Origin: Fonticula-like sp. SCN 57-25
Lineage: Eukaryota; Nucleariida; Rotosphaerida
Reading direction: 5' to 3'
Length of the DNA stretch: 44,110 nt
Assembly: GCA_001724245.1 (NCBI GenBank)
Contig: MEDX01000074.1
Span: 1-44,110 of the forward strand
Made by a program: the position numbers and the translations under genes. Below, one piece after another: positions 19,240 through 30,972 of this stretch; positions within the stretch are counted from its first letter, which is position 1; each line of letters begins with the position of its first letter. The notes below the pieces were generated by a model, which saw nothing but the letters and a program-made list of their open reading frames with translations, had not been told where the DNA came from and made no database searches.

Positions 19240-19744
19240 ATGCGCCGAGACTCCTGGACAGGCGAAAAGGTGTCGCAAGGGCAACTATGCCTTCAAACGG
19301 AAAATAGCATGACTCGGCTAGCGTCAAAAAGGCGGACATCAACCCCTCGTCCGAAGCGTGCAACGCCTCCTGAATGACTCTTTGCCTCGGAGAATGGAAC
19401 CGGCAACCCATGTCGTCACCAACTCAACTTTTCCCTCCCTTTTCTGCATTCCCTCGCACGGCGACAGCCAGCCAGTTAACCCGCGCCTTACAACAACAAG
19501 CCATCTCGCTTTACCATTCCTGGAATTACAGGGGGCCTATCTCTGCTCGGTCAACGCGATGCCGCGCTCGGCGCCGCGGCCTTGGCTCGACGTGGTCCCG
19601 CCAACTTTCCCGCCAAAAAAGCTCATCGGAATCCACGTGGCCAGGTCACGCGATCGGAGAATCGCACCATTCACGCGTCCCGACGCAATTGGCCTTTGGA
19701 CGCAGTCTGACTTGGCGCGCGCCCGTGCTGGACTCTAGATCGCC
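19240..19744. promoter_or_regulatory. Divergent promoter between the sulfotransferase-like gene and P450 reductase
   Basis: No exon is supported in these 505 bp. A palindromic CACGTG E-box sits near 19636 within ATCCACGTGGCC, followed at once by AGGTCACGCGATCGG. An inverted CCAAT (ATTGG) lies near 19688. E-box sites fit bHLH regulators, including SREBP-type factors that control sterol genes in fungi, which would suit a P450 reductase; this is inference from a common hexamer. Confidence 0.4.
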
Positions 19745-21998
19745 ATGCCGAGCGTGGACGCGTCGGACGTCTTGGTGGTAGGCGTCATTGCGATTGCCTT
19801 GTTTGCCTACTTTTACAAGAAGCGCCAGGCTGAGGAGCAGCTCAAGCTCAAGAATGCCGCTGCGTTGTACGTTCCGTTTGCCAGCATGGAAATGCGTTGC
19901 TAACGATGATGCTCCAGTGCTATCACCCGCAAGGCGACCACCGGTGCAAAGGGCGGCGCCGGCGCTGCGAGCAGCAATGCGAAAAAGGTCGAGGGCAAGG
20001 ACATGATCATCCTGTACGGCTCGCAGACGGGCACGGCGGAGGACTACGCCAGCCGCCTTGGCCGCGAGGCGAAGCAGTACGGGTTTGAGCCGCTTCTCGC
20101 CGACTTTGAAAACTTTAGTTTTGTGCGTTCATTTTTTCATATGTCTTTTGTGGCCGAATGGGCGCTGACGTGCCACCGCGCTTGCAGGGAAGCGTAGAGG
20201 AGGTGCAGGCGGTGATGGGAGGCAAGCTCGTCTTTTTCGTCGTGGCAACGTACGGCGAGGGCGAACCGACCGACAACGCACAGGACGCGTACAATTTTTT
20301 CAAGGATGAAGAGTTTGAAGAGACCGCTCTGGAAGGCATCAAGTTTGTCGTTTTCGGCCTTGGCAACAAGACGTACGATCAGTACAACGTCATCGGTCAG
20401 TTCTGGGACACGACCTTTGCAAAGTACGGTGCCAACCGCGTGTACGAGATGGGGCTTGGCGACGATGACGGAAAGTACGCAGCTCTCTATTTTTCTCTCT
20501 TTCTTGCGCCACGGCGTGCTGACCGGTGGCGTTGCCAGCCTTGAGGAGGACTTTATTTCGTGGAAGGAGGAAATGTGGCCGGCCGTGTGCGCCGCGTGCA
20601 ACAAGGACGCCCACAACGTCAACACGACCATGTGCGCACTGCCTATTTGCTGTTGGTCGCTGCGTGCTCACGCTGTCTTGTCGCAGTACGCGCCAGTTTG
20701 TGCTTGCCGAGCATGGCAAGGACGAGCTTCCGTCGTCGTCAGTGTTCACCGGCGAGCTGCACACTGTCATTGTCCCGCCGGCCTCGCAGGCGAGCGGCCC
20801 GTACGACATGAAGAACCCCTACTACGTGGACATTACGGAGCACCGCGAGCTTATGGAGCCGTCGAGCGGCCGCAGCTGCATGCACATCGAGTTTAACATC
20901 AAGGACACCAAGCTCAACTACCTGACGGGCGACCACCTTGGCCTGTTCCCCGCCAACAGCGAGCGCGAGGTGGACCGCCTCCTGCGCGCGCTCCGCATTG
21001 ACAACCCCGATACGCTCTTTAGCTTTGAGGCGATTGACAAGTCGGCCGCGAAGCAGTCGCCGTTCCCGACGCCGTGCTCGTACCGCACCGCGCTGACGTA
21101 CTACCTGGACATCACGGCGGCGCCGCGCACGCACATCATCAAGGCGCTCGCCGACAACGCGACGACTGACGATGACCGCGAGTTTTTCGAGTTTTTGGCG
21201 AGCCACGACGGCAAGGACAAGCTCGCGTCGTATGTCGTGGAGAGCTGCCGCACGGTGGCCGAGATCCTGGAGGACCGCCCGAACTTGCACGCGCCCGTCG
21301 ACCTCATGCTCGAGCTGTTGCCCCGCCTGCAGTGCCGCTACTACTCAATCGCCTCGTCGGCAAAGGTGCACTCGAACACGATCCACATCTGCGCGTCGCT
21401 CGTCGAGTACCAGACACCCCTCGGCCGCTTTGCGCAGGGCGTCACCACCGGGTGGCTCAGCACTAAGCGCAATTTTGAGCTCCAGCGGCCCGTCCCGGCC
21501 TTTGTGCGCAAGTCCAACTTTAAGCTGCCCGGCACGCCGACGCGCCCGGTCATCTTCATCGGGCCCGGCACCGGCATCGCGCCGTTCCGCGCCTTCATCC
21601 ACGAGCGCAACTTGCACAGGGAGCAGGGCCGCCAGGTTGGGCCCACGGTGCTCTTCTTTGGCTGCAGGACCGAGGAGGAGTTCCTCTACAAGTCGGAGCT
21701 GCGCGATTTTGAGGCCAGCGGCCTTCTCGAGCTGCACGTTGCCTTCTCGCGGTTGCCCAACAAGCCAAAGCAGTACGTCCAGCACCTGCTGGTCGAGCAG
21801 CGCGAGCGCATGTGGGACCTTATCTCGCAGGGCGCGTACCTGTACGTCTGCGGAGACGCCAAGAATATGGCGCGCGATGTGCAAAAGGCGGTCGTCGACA
21901 TGGTCCAGCACTGCGGCGGCAAGACAGAGGAGGAGGCAATCGCCCACGTCAAGCACATGAAGAAAACCAACAGGTATCTCGAGGACGTCTGGTCGTAG
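19745..21998 (+). CDS. NCP1: NADPH-cytochrome P450 reductase
   Basis: It passes electrons from NADPH through FAD and FMN to ER cytochromes P450 (for example Erg11) and squalene epoxidase. Exons: 19745-19866, 19918-20122, 20188-20474, 20539-20631 and 20687-21998, giving 672 aa. An N-terminal membrane anchor (VLVVGVIAIALFAYFY) precedes the flavodoxin domain with YGSQTGTAEDYA, TYGEGEPTDNA and FGLGNKTYDQYN, ending GLGDDDG. The FAD domain has RYYSIASSAKVH and GVTTGWLST. The NADPH domain has GPGTGIAPFRAF, GCRTEEEF and YVCGDAKNMARDV, with the C-terminal aromatic in RYLEDVWS. All cofactor motifs are intact. Four introns of 51-65 bp sit in the 5' third, and the rest is one long exon. Confidence 0.93.
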
Positions 21999-22323
21999 AG
22001 GCGAATATCGCCACATTACTGGCTCGCTGGGCCGAGCTGCATACAATTCATTGATTTTTCAATATATATCTTTACCTCCCTTGCCAATTTCTATTTCGTA
22101 ATACACAGCCTACATACCCTACATACACTTTTTTGCCTTGCCTCGCACGCGCAACATGTTGCGACATACGTAGTGCGGAATGTTTCCATGCATTTCCATC
22201 ATAGGCATCCATACATTGGCCATGACGAATCGCGGAATCGGTGGTTGACGTAATCAGAGGTTGCCGAGGCCTATTTTGCCGGCCACTCGCGTGGTGGGCG
22301 GCTTGACGTGCACAGACGACGCG
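21999..22323. other. Intergenic region between P450 reductase and the dual-specificity phosphatase
   Basis: Tandem plus-strand genes flank this 325-bp gap. The first part is AT-rich (TCAATATATATCTTTACC near 22057), consistent with the reductase 3' end. The second part must hold the phosphatase promoter; no clear TATA or CCAAT element is seen there. Nothing else is recognised. Confidence 0.4.
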
Positions 22324-23077
22324 ATGGAGGCGGACGCGATGCCGGAGCACAGCGATCTGACGCTCATTATCCCGGGACTTCTCTACTTGAGCGGGTCGCA
22401 AGGAGCGTCGTCGCTCGATTCACTGCGAACGCACGGCATCACGGTGGTCGTCAACATGACCAAGGAGGTTGACAATTACTTTGAGCTTGATCCGGCCTTT
22501 GAGTACCACCGGTGCGCGTCCCAAGCGGCTGTCGCGCGTCGCTGACATTTGTTTTATAGCATGGCCGTTCGCGACACCTCGAGCGCCGACATCCTGTCCC
22601 TCTTTGACGACGCCTGCACGGCGATCGAGTCTGCACGCCAATCCGGCCGCGCTGTCCTTGTGCACTGCCACATGGGCATGAGCCGATCGGTTTCCATTGT
22701 GCTGGCGTACTTTGTCCGCCACCGCAACACAAGTCTCCAGGACGCCTTTGAAATAGTCTCTGCCATGAGGCCGGTCGCGTGCCCCAACGAGGGATTCTGG
22801 TGCCAATTGGCCGAGTGGGAGATGAAGTACCGCGACGAGATCTCGATCGACCACCGTCGGTTCCAACGCTTTCAGGGTACGCCGGAGGCTTTTGAGCCTT
22901 TACAGTAAGGAAATACTTATTGGATGCTGTACAGATTTGAAGACGCAGACCCGGAACGGGACCTACTTTCGTCGGACGCCCGAGCCGCTCTCGCTCGTCG
23001 AGGCGGCCGCCAGCGCCGTCTGCTCACAGGAAGAGTGCACCGAGCAGCAAGCCACGCTATCCGCATTGGCATCGTAA
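22324..23077 (+). CDS. Dual-specificity protein phosphatase
   Basis: It dephosphorylates Tyr and Ser/Thr residues. Exons: 22324-22511, 22560-22876 and 22935-23077, giving 215 aa. The catalytic loop VHCHMGMSRS has Cys at about 99 and Arg at about 105, with the usual Ser after it; the general-acid Asp lies in AVRD near residue 68. Upstream are the expected IIPGLLYLSG and GITVVVNMTKE strands. The last splice (donor GTACGC at 22877) is chosen because it puts the strongly GC3-biased reading TRNGTYFRRTPEPLSL in frame; an unspliced read would stop at 22908. There is no C-terminal zinc-binding Cys cluster of the Yvh1 type, so this is a small atypical DSP. Substrate unknown. Confidence 0.85.
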
Positions 23078-23204
23078 TTTGCCTTCATTCGCAATTTGTA
23101 CCATATTATGCCCTATCACAGTGTTTCGTCGTGCACATACCGCATTTCATAGCGACGGCCAATACAATACATGTAATGTTCATTTTAATAGTCTACTGTA
23201 CATA

Positions 23205-26200
23205 TTATTTACGCCTCGGGCCCTCCTGCGCGCGCTTGAGCATCCACTCCACGTCACGGAGGTGCGGCAGCACGCGCGCCCCCGCTCTCCCGATGGCCAC
23301 GAGGACGAGCGGCGCGACAGCTTTCGCTGGCACCCCACTCTCTGCGAGCACCTTGGCCTCCTCAAGCGCCGCCGCGACTACCGTGGGCGGCGGCACGCGC
23401 CTGCGCGCCATCACGGCGCTCATCGCCGCACCAAACTCGATTGTCGGCGACGGCATCGTCGACAGAGCGCCCGCCGCCTCGGCCGCCAGCGCCGGCTCGA
23501 GCAGCTGCACGGTCTCGTCGAACCTGTCGGCGAGCATGCGGAGTAGCGCGGGTGCCGCGAACGCGTCCGCATCAGGAACGCTACGCAGCAGGGCGCGCAA
23601 GCACTGAAGCGCAAAGACGGCCGCCGGCGAGGGCGACTGCAGCTGCCTAAAGAGCGCCACGAGCGGAAAGATGGCGGCGGAACTGTCCCGCGCGACACTC
23701 ATGAGCACCGCGGCGCGCATGAACAGCGCAAACGACGCGTCTCCCGCACCGCCGTCAAGCTCCGCAAACGCGCCGACGACGTTCTCAGGGAGCGCCTGGA
23801 CGCATGGATCGCACGCGGTGAGGCGCAGTAGCTCTTTGGCGTCGAGGCCGGTGAGCGTGGACACGTCGGCGGCGGCCGACACGGCCGGGAGCAGCGGCAG
23901 CGGGAGGCGCTGAGCGAGCGACAGCGCCCCCGTCGGGTCAACTGCATAGTCGGAGCACCCCGAGCGGCGCATCACAAAGAGCGCGCGGGCGCCGCGCAGT
24001 AGCTCGAGGTCGTCCTTGTTGGACTGGATGAGCACGCGGCCCCAGTACCGCTCGCCGCAGACCGACACGGACGACACGAGGGACAGGTCCGGCAGCAGGC
24101 ACGGCGACTGCATCTGGACAGCCTCGCCGCTGGCCATGTGGACGGTAACGGGCACCGAGCACACCTGCTCGGTGACGGCGTCGCGCGTGACGAGGCAGCG
24201 CGGTCGCGCGGCGGCGAGGTAAAAGTGGCGATACACCTGCATGTGGTAGCGGTTGTCGTTGACAGAGGCAGGCCACACGGGAAAGGTCGACAGGAATAGC
24301 ATCGCGGTCGACGACAGGTCCGCGCTAAAACTGAAGCGCGTCGCGCCCATAAAGACAAAGCCAATCGCCATGTGCACCGCCATGTGGAAACCGTACGCAG
24401 AGTCGTGCCCAAAGTAGCAGTTGTGCAGCGGGCGAAGCGCCTTGAGCGCATCAAGGTCGCCCGTCCCGGCCATGATGAGGCCAATCGCAATCGCGGTCGA
24501 CATGAGCGCAAAGTGCACATTGATCAGACCGCGGCGAACTTCCGGCGCGGTCTTGTAGTACGACGGGTACGTGGACGTCAGGTACTTCAACACGCGACAG
24601 GCCACGTCAAGCGCGCGGCGGTCCGCCGACCCGGCAAATCGCAGGCCGATCGCGTGAATCAGCCCAGCAAGCGTCGCCAAAAAGTATGGCTCGGCAGTGC
24701 CGTCCGGCTCGCCGTCCTCGGCGCCGTTGGGCCGCTCCGCGAGCGGCACGTCGGCAAACAGCGCAGGTGACACATCCCTAATCAATAACCGTGAGCGACC
24801 ACGTACTAATAGCATATCAGAAAACGTACTGCATCATCCAGAGAGGGATCTGCTCCGCGATCCAGGGCAGATCGGGCCGCACAGAGTCCCACTGGATCAG
24901 ACAGCGCGCGATGATGCGGACAGTGAGCTGCTCGGGCGTCAGGAACGCGGATGACGGGCGAGTTTCCATCAACGGAAGGCTTGCGAGTGCGTTCTCATCG
25001 TTGGTCCGCATGAAAATAAGCGCCAGGGCAGTCACTGCGCCGAGCGAGGTGATGTGCGGCAAAAAGCCCTGCGAGGAACCACCGGGCGTCCTTCATCAGG
25101 AACCAGAATCAGTATTTTGCACCAGCAATCATCATAATCGTACCAAACAACTCCCTTCACGCTCTTGGCCAGCTTTTCGAGGTACGGCAGGAGGCTCAAT
25201 TCCGCAACCACTTGGCGGCGGCCCGACCCGAGGTTGATGAGCCCGAGGGCGGCGCCGGCTGAAAAGGCGTAGCACTCGCGCAAGTTTGTCCAGTTGGGGT
25301 CGCTCTCGTCGGAAGCCGTCAGCGACGGGACCGAGTCAAGCAGGTCGCTGGCTGCGGCAATCTCCGTGGCCATGACCCGGGAGAGCTGCAGCTGCTCGGT
25401 CCCGAGGTACACGAGGCCGACGCCCATGAGCGCGGCTACCCGCACAAGCGGGGCGACGGGGAGCTCCGACGTGTCAATGGGGAGCAGCGCAGGGATATGC
25501 GTGTACAGGATGTGGCTCGTCGTAGAGTCCATTGTGCCCATGTTCATGATCGATTGGCCTACCATTCAGCGTCAGACGGCGGCGGCGGAAAGGGCAGTGG
25601 CCGTACCGAGCATGAGCGCAACAATCCGAACGGCGTCCGCACTCTCGTACTGCTTTCGAATGTACACCTTGTTGAGGGCGCCGAGATGGCCGTTTAGCCC
25701 GAGGCCGAAAAAGAGACCTGCGTTGACCGTCTTGTCGGCGGTGAGGCTGACGTGGATCCAGGACTGGTCAATCCCCTTGGCGCCGCGCGGGATACGGAGC
25801 GCAGCGGCAACGCCATTGTGGAATTCGGCCCACACAAAGGTGGTGAACTTGGGGTCGAACGTGACGACGGCACGGGAGCCGTGCTTGTAGCCTCCCGTGA
25901 CCATGGGCGTCACGGTGAACGGTTCGGAGGCGGACGGCGCGGACGACTCGAGCGTCAGGGCGCCGCGGCCAATGCTCTTGCCGGCGGTGCGACGAAAGTA
26001 GCGCATCATCTCTTCCTTGTTCACCGACTCTGGATCACTGCCGAAACAGGTCAGCAGCAGCAAGAAAACGGAAAAATGCGCACAAATCTTGGGATTGGGG
26101 AAGGTGGGGCATTTTCGTGCCCGACAGGAGCCGGCGGGCCTCAATGAACCGAAGGTCATCTTTGAACTTCACATCGAGCATATCCTGGCAGTCAACCTCG

Positions 26201-29200
26201 GTGCCCAGCAACTCTGGGAAGTGCGGCGATACTTCTGCCCCCGGCGCCCCCCGGCAGAGGGGATCGGCCTGCTTGGCAAGGTCGAGGCGGCCTATCCAGC
26301 ACACCTTAGCAAGAAAATCAACGAAAACAAGTAACGTACCAATACGCTCAAATGTGGCCTGCTTCCAGGTAGGCCGCGGCGAGGCGCGCACTTCATGCAT
26401 GCACTGCCAGATATGCATCCCAAGACCGACCGGAAGCGAATCAATATGCTCGCTCGACCACTCGTTCGCGTCGAGAATGTCGACCACCTCCACCGCGCGC
26501 CTTCCCGCCACCGCCTCAAACATGCGCAGGACCACAGAGGTGCGCGCGCACACGTCGCCAAACGTGCCCTGCAGCTCCGCCGGCGCGCTCCACTTGACCC
26601 ATTGCGGCGCAACCACATGGAGGGAATCAAGCGTCGGCACCGGGCACGGCAGACTGCGCTCGAGTGCCGCCAACACCGCGGCGAAAACGTCAAACGTCTC
26701 AACGGACGGGGCCGCGGGATTAGTGAGACCCGCTAATGGCGGCCACGTGCGCGTCTGAATAGCGCTTTCCTTAAAGATGTTGCAGGACGCCAAGTTGGCC
26801 GCGGCCGACGACGGCATCTCGCGCACATACAGATCGTTCCAGTCGACCCACGAAAGCAGCCGAGCAACGGGGAGCAGGACGGTGCGTCCCAGCTGGATGC
26901 GCGCAGCGTCGAGGTGGACGTCCAACTTTGCATCCTCGTACACAAGATGGAGCGCGAGGAAGACGGCGGGGACAAGGTCAATGTCGGCGCCAAGCGGCTC
27001 AAGAAGGGCACTGAGCGGCGGCTGAAAGGTTGAGCGATGGCGCGTGGCCTTGCCCGGCGACTTGAGGCGCTTGTCACCAAGCGCGCCTTCAAGCAGGCCC
27101 GAAAACACGTCATCCGGGAAGAGACGCCGAGCGGTTACCAAAAGCCCGCACCAAGCCTCTTGCGAGGTGAGGGCAGACGCCGAAGAAGAGGACCGCGACG
27201 TCATGTCAGACGACGACGGGGAGGAGAAAAGCGCGGAGAGGGCGGCAGTGAACGCGGCCTGCTCGTCGTGAATGCGCCGCGACGCGGGGATCGAGTTGAA
27301 GGCGGTCAAAAGTTGAAGCCAAACCGTAGAAGGGAGGACAAACCGCATCGCGTCCTGCAGCAAACGCGTCAGGATGGCGCGAAAACGAGCAGCACAAGAA
27401 ACCGTACCATACACCGACGAACCAAATCGTGCTTTGGCGCAAACAGAAAGTTGTACCGAACGAAGCCCGCCTCCGCCGTAGTGAGCGTGACATTGGGGCC
27501 AATCGCATATCCGACCTGGCGACGGTAAGCAAGGCGTCATCAACAAAAGAGTCGTACGGCGAGGATCGTGGCAGGTTGCACCTGACGCTCGCTTGCGGCG
27601 GCAGTTGAGGAGGCAGATGGCGTCTGCGGGCGGGTCTTGAGACGCATGGGGGACGGCGTGGACGTGGCGCGGATAGGCGATGACAAGAGCCCACTTACGT
27701 TGTCGTCCATCGAAATGTCCATTTCCATTTCCATATCCATATCCATGTCCATGTCCATGTCCATGTCCATGTCCTCTTCGACATCCTCGCCCGCTGCAAC
27801 GCGCGCCGCCGCCGCGAAATGGGCGTCCATCTTGTCGAGCTCGGATTGCCTACGGTGACGCTTCCGCGGGGTATCAAAGCCGGCGGTCTCTTCCTTGTCG
27901 TTCTCTGCGCCCGCTATCGCCGGGACCAGCACGCTGATGGACGCCGCAGCACTGCCCTCGGACTGGTCAAATGTGCCGGCCAAGATGTGGAGGCGGCCAT
28001 CGCTGCGCACCACGAGCAGATCGTAAAGGTCGCCGACACCCGTCGCTGAGCGCGTCCAGCTGCGCGAGCAGATGACCGGTGCCGCATCCACGACATCCTC
28101 CAGGTAAAAAGTGGCATCTGCAACCCACTGAAACTGACGCGAGAGCGCTTCAAAGAGGAGCAGATCCGTCTCGGACGACTCGCCCGGCTCGCTGCGGATG
28201 AACCGGCGGACCTCCTTCATGCGCAACGCGCCCGACATGTCGGCGTGCAGCGGCACGGACATTAGCCGCTTCACGCCTGGCCTCCGAATAAACAGGACAG
28301 GCTCGCCCGTCGTCTTGTGCGCAACAAACACCTTGACGCCTTGCTCATCCTCGGCGCTTGCAGAGTAGAGCGTGCCCGGCGTCGCCACCGAGACCTGCGC
28401 GAGCAGGCGCAGGTACAGCACGGCCTCGACCGGCGCAGGCGCCAGCAGGTGCGGCTTGCCGTCGTCTCTCTCGGGCTCGAAGCGGTCCGAGCTATCCAGC
28501 CCGTCGTCAACGTCCATCCTCTTGCCGGATCCCGGCGTGCCCGGGGCAGAGCGGAGCGCCGCAGGCGTCACAGTCGCCGCCGCAGGAGACGCCGCTTGGC
28601 TGCGGTGGCCCGCGGGTGTCGCGTGCACCGTCATGGGCTCCGCGTTAAGCGCGCTACCGTGGGTAAACGGAGCGCCACTGCGGCGCCGATCGCGGGGCGC
28701 AGAGAGCGTGTGCGCGCCTCGCCGAGCGGGGGACGAGAAACGCGCGGGCGACGGTAGCGTCAGGTCATGGCGCGCTTGCGGCGTAGTCGGAAACGGCATG
28801 GACGCAAGCGCGTTCGAGAGCTGAGTGCCGCGGTCCATATCTTGCTTGCTGGGGCGCTTTGAAGGCGTCGACGGCTCTACGGTCACGCTCGGTGCAGGAT
28901 CCTCGAGCTTGGTCTCATCGGGGACGTGCTGGGTCCACTCCCACGCAGAGAGACGACCGTCGCGGACATCGCGCATCACAAGCAAGCGAGGGGACTGAAG
29001 AACATTCACCGCGGCCTGGTGGATGTTGATCACGCACGGCTCGTGCGTCTCCATCGTCGGGGCGATCAGAACGGGATGCAGCTGAAGAAGCGGATGATGC
29101 AGTGTGAACATTGTGGGAATCTCGGGAGACTCGCCAGAGACCTTTTCGTGGTCCGCGATCTCGCGCGCAAATAGAAGAGAGTCGCCAAGTGACCACACGC

Positions 29201-29619
29201 CAATAACATTAAAAGGAAGCGCTACGTCAAAGCGAGAACCGCCTGCACTGTGCACGTGAAGGCTTCGCCGAAGCACCACGCAAAGCGCGTTGTGCGGCGC
29301 CATGTCCTTGAATCGGCACCAAACTGCCGACACCACATGCTCGTCAAACGAGAGCTGGTAGCTCAGAATACCACCACGGCTCACAGCTACGCTCCGACCT
29401 GAATAGTGGACGTCGCCTTCAACCAGCGATGGCCAGGGCCGGCCGAGGTCGCTGGCATCGTACGAAAACCAGTGGTGTGGATGGTCTCCCTTCATCACAT
29501 TTAGTATCACTCGCACGCAAATAAACACGTACGTCTTTCTTGACGGCATCTTTTAGGTACTGGTCGCCGGTCGGCGCTATCAGCCGTACAAGCGTTGGCT
29601 GCAGCGATGCCGCCGCCAT
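23205..29619 (-). CDS. APC1: Anaphase-promoting complex/cyclosome subunit 1
   Basis: APC1 is the largest scaffold of the APC/C ubiquitin ligase that drives mitotic exit. Nine exons on the minus strand join in frame: 29619-29533, 29489-27558, 27515-27408, 27354-26340, 26291-26084, 26037-25607, 25558-25144, 25090-24830 and 24777-23205, giving 2009 aa. The N-terminal half has a propeller-like region with a long disordered loop (Ser/Pro/Ala-rich) and an Asp-Met repeat near residues 603-620. The C-terminal half shows PC-repeat (proteasome-cyclosome) features: ALMLGQSIMNMGTMD, HIPALLP, AALMGVGLVYLGT, AGAALGLINLG, HITSLGAVTALALIFM, RIIARCLIQWD, then HMAVHMAIGFVFMG. Two in-frame TGA codons at 25566-25574 lie inside the 48-bp intron 25559-25606. 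COX16 starts 79 bp away on the other strand. Confidence 0.9.
27720..27773. repeat. APC1: Hexanucleotide microsatellite in APC1 coding sequence
   Basis: A run of TCCATG/TCCATA/TCCATT hexamers; on the minus strand it encodes alternating Asp-Met then Glu-Met (residues about 603-620). Six nucleotides per unit keeps frame, so length variants between strains would be tolerated. It lies in the disordered loop of the N-terminal half. Confidence 0.85.
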
Positions 29620-29698
29620 TGCCGGGCCCCAACTGATTTCTTCTGATTTCCTTATTCGCGCCATTATTTGTCTCGGAACCCGACACGCACATCCCACC

Positions 29699-30120
29699 AT
29701 GTCGGCGATGCCAAAGCGCCCGTCCAAGCCTTGGCCGTTTGGGCTCGAGGCCGTACGCATTCGCGTCAAGCGCAACCCCTTTATGGTTGTTGGACTGCCC
29801 TTTGTGCTCTTTGTTTTTGCTGGCTCGCTGGCGCTCCAGCAGTTCAACGAGGTCAAGTTTAAAGTCCGCGATCGCCAGACACTCGTGCGCCCGCTCAACA
29901 GTACTCAACGAGACTGACGAAGTGTTGTGTAGGTGACATCAGAGATGGAGTCGAACATTAAAAAGAACCGCCGCCAATTCAACTTGCAAGAGGAATACTT
30001 TGTACGCACCCTGAACCTTTTATGGGCTGATCCTAAATGTCGTATCAGCGCCTTGAGACCAAGCTCGCGAACGAGATGGACACTTACACCAACAAGCCTG
30101 TCCCGGGCAACCGCGACTAG
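29699..30120 (+). CDS. COX16: Cytochrome c oxidase assembly protein
   Basis: Cox16 is a small inner-mitochondrial-membrane protein that helps build cytochrome c oxidase, acting around the copper centre of Cox2. Exons: 29699-29884, 29933-30001 and 30049-30120, giving 108 aa. It has a basic N-terminus (RIRVKRNPFMVVGLP), one membrane helix (LPFVLFVFAGSLAL), then FKVRDRQ, and a C-terminal KKNRRQFNLQEEYF motif that matches the family's KKN-R-x-F-x-x-x-EEY. It is divergent from APC1 with 79 bp between start codons. The introns are 48 and 47 bp with matching phases. Confidence 0.88.
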
Positions 30121-30214
30121 AAGCGCGGGCGACTGCCAAGCGCATAACGATGAACGCGTTATTATGCCGTTCTTTTTTTGTTGTACATTCGTAACGATGT
30201 TTATCACCCAATAT

Positions 30215-30935
30215 TTACAATGACGAACTGATCGCCGGCCTCGATGAGGCGTAGTACGCCACAGATCCAGGCTTTGCGTCAGATAGGCTGAGCGCGCCCA
30301 GCACAATATCATGAGAGGCCACATTCACCTTGGCGCCCTCAAAGTTTCTTGCAGTCAGACGAACAAGCGCAGCATCCGAGTCGGTTCTGCCGAAGAACGC
30401 CGCGTTATCGGGAAGGCCATCGCCGCCTACTGCAGGTTAGTACAAGAAGAAACAAAGGCGGTTCCGTACGCAGGCTAATATTAAACTCTCCCCGGGATAC
30501 CGCATCCACATCGTGCTCCCTTAAAACGACACAAGAATAGGTGCCGCTCCGCTTGCACGCTACTAGCGACCCAGTCATATCGCCGACCAGCACCTCCCAC
30601 GGTTGTTCACTGTTTCCCCACCACTTTTGACGAACTCCCATACCGCCCCCTTGAAGTGTGGCCTGACCAATGTAAACCTCCCCCTTTACTTGCACGCTTT
30701 GGGCAAAGGAGCTGCCGCCTGGCATCGCGGCCATCGGGCTGATCTCCTTCAGCGCCAGTCTAGCTGCTTGTAAGCAAAGCGCGCTGCTAAACAAAGGTGC
30801 GTACTGCAAGCGAATAGAGCCAGCCGCGGCGGGACTGGACCAATTGGCAGTGTCGATATCAACGTCCACATGGCGCCCACACGAGCGCACAATGACCTTT
30901 AGCCCCTCGAAATGCCAACCCTGATTGGCGGGCAT
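30215..30935 (-). CDS. Conserved-looking hypothetical protein (226 aa), family not recognised
   Basis: Exons on the minus strand: 30935-30470 and 30429-30215 with a 40-bp intron, chosen because it joins two GC3-biased frames and avoids an early stop. The protein begins MPANQGWHFEGLKVIVRSCG and looks globular and soluble, with predicted beta strands (VKGEVYIGQATL, PWEVLVGDMTGSLV, TYSCVVLREHD) and no membrane segment, Cys cluster or low complexity. Stop and frame are supported by a convergent COX16 end 94 bp away. The start lies only 37 bp from the stop of the upstream kinase-fold gene on the same strand, so its promoter must overlap that gene's end. No function can be given. Confidence 0.6.
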
Positions 30936-30972
30936 CTCTGTCCTCCTACACGCACAGGCTGTTACAAACAAG

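Noticed and set aside
25566-25574. Two in-frame TGA codons in APC1
   Set aside because: Both lie inside a well-formed 48-bp intron (25559-25606) whose removal restores the PC-repeat sequence.
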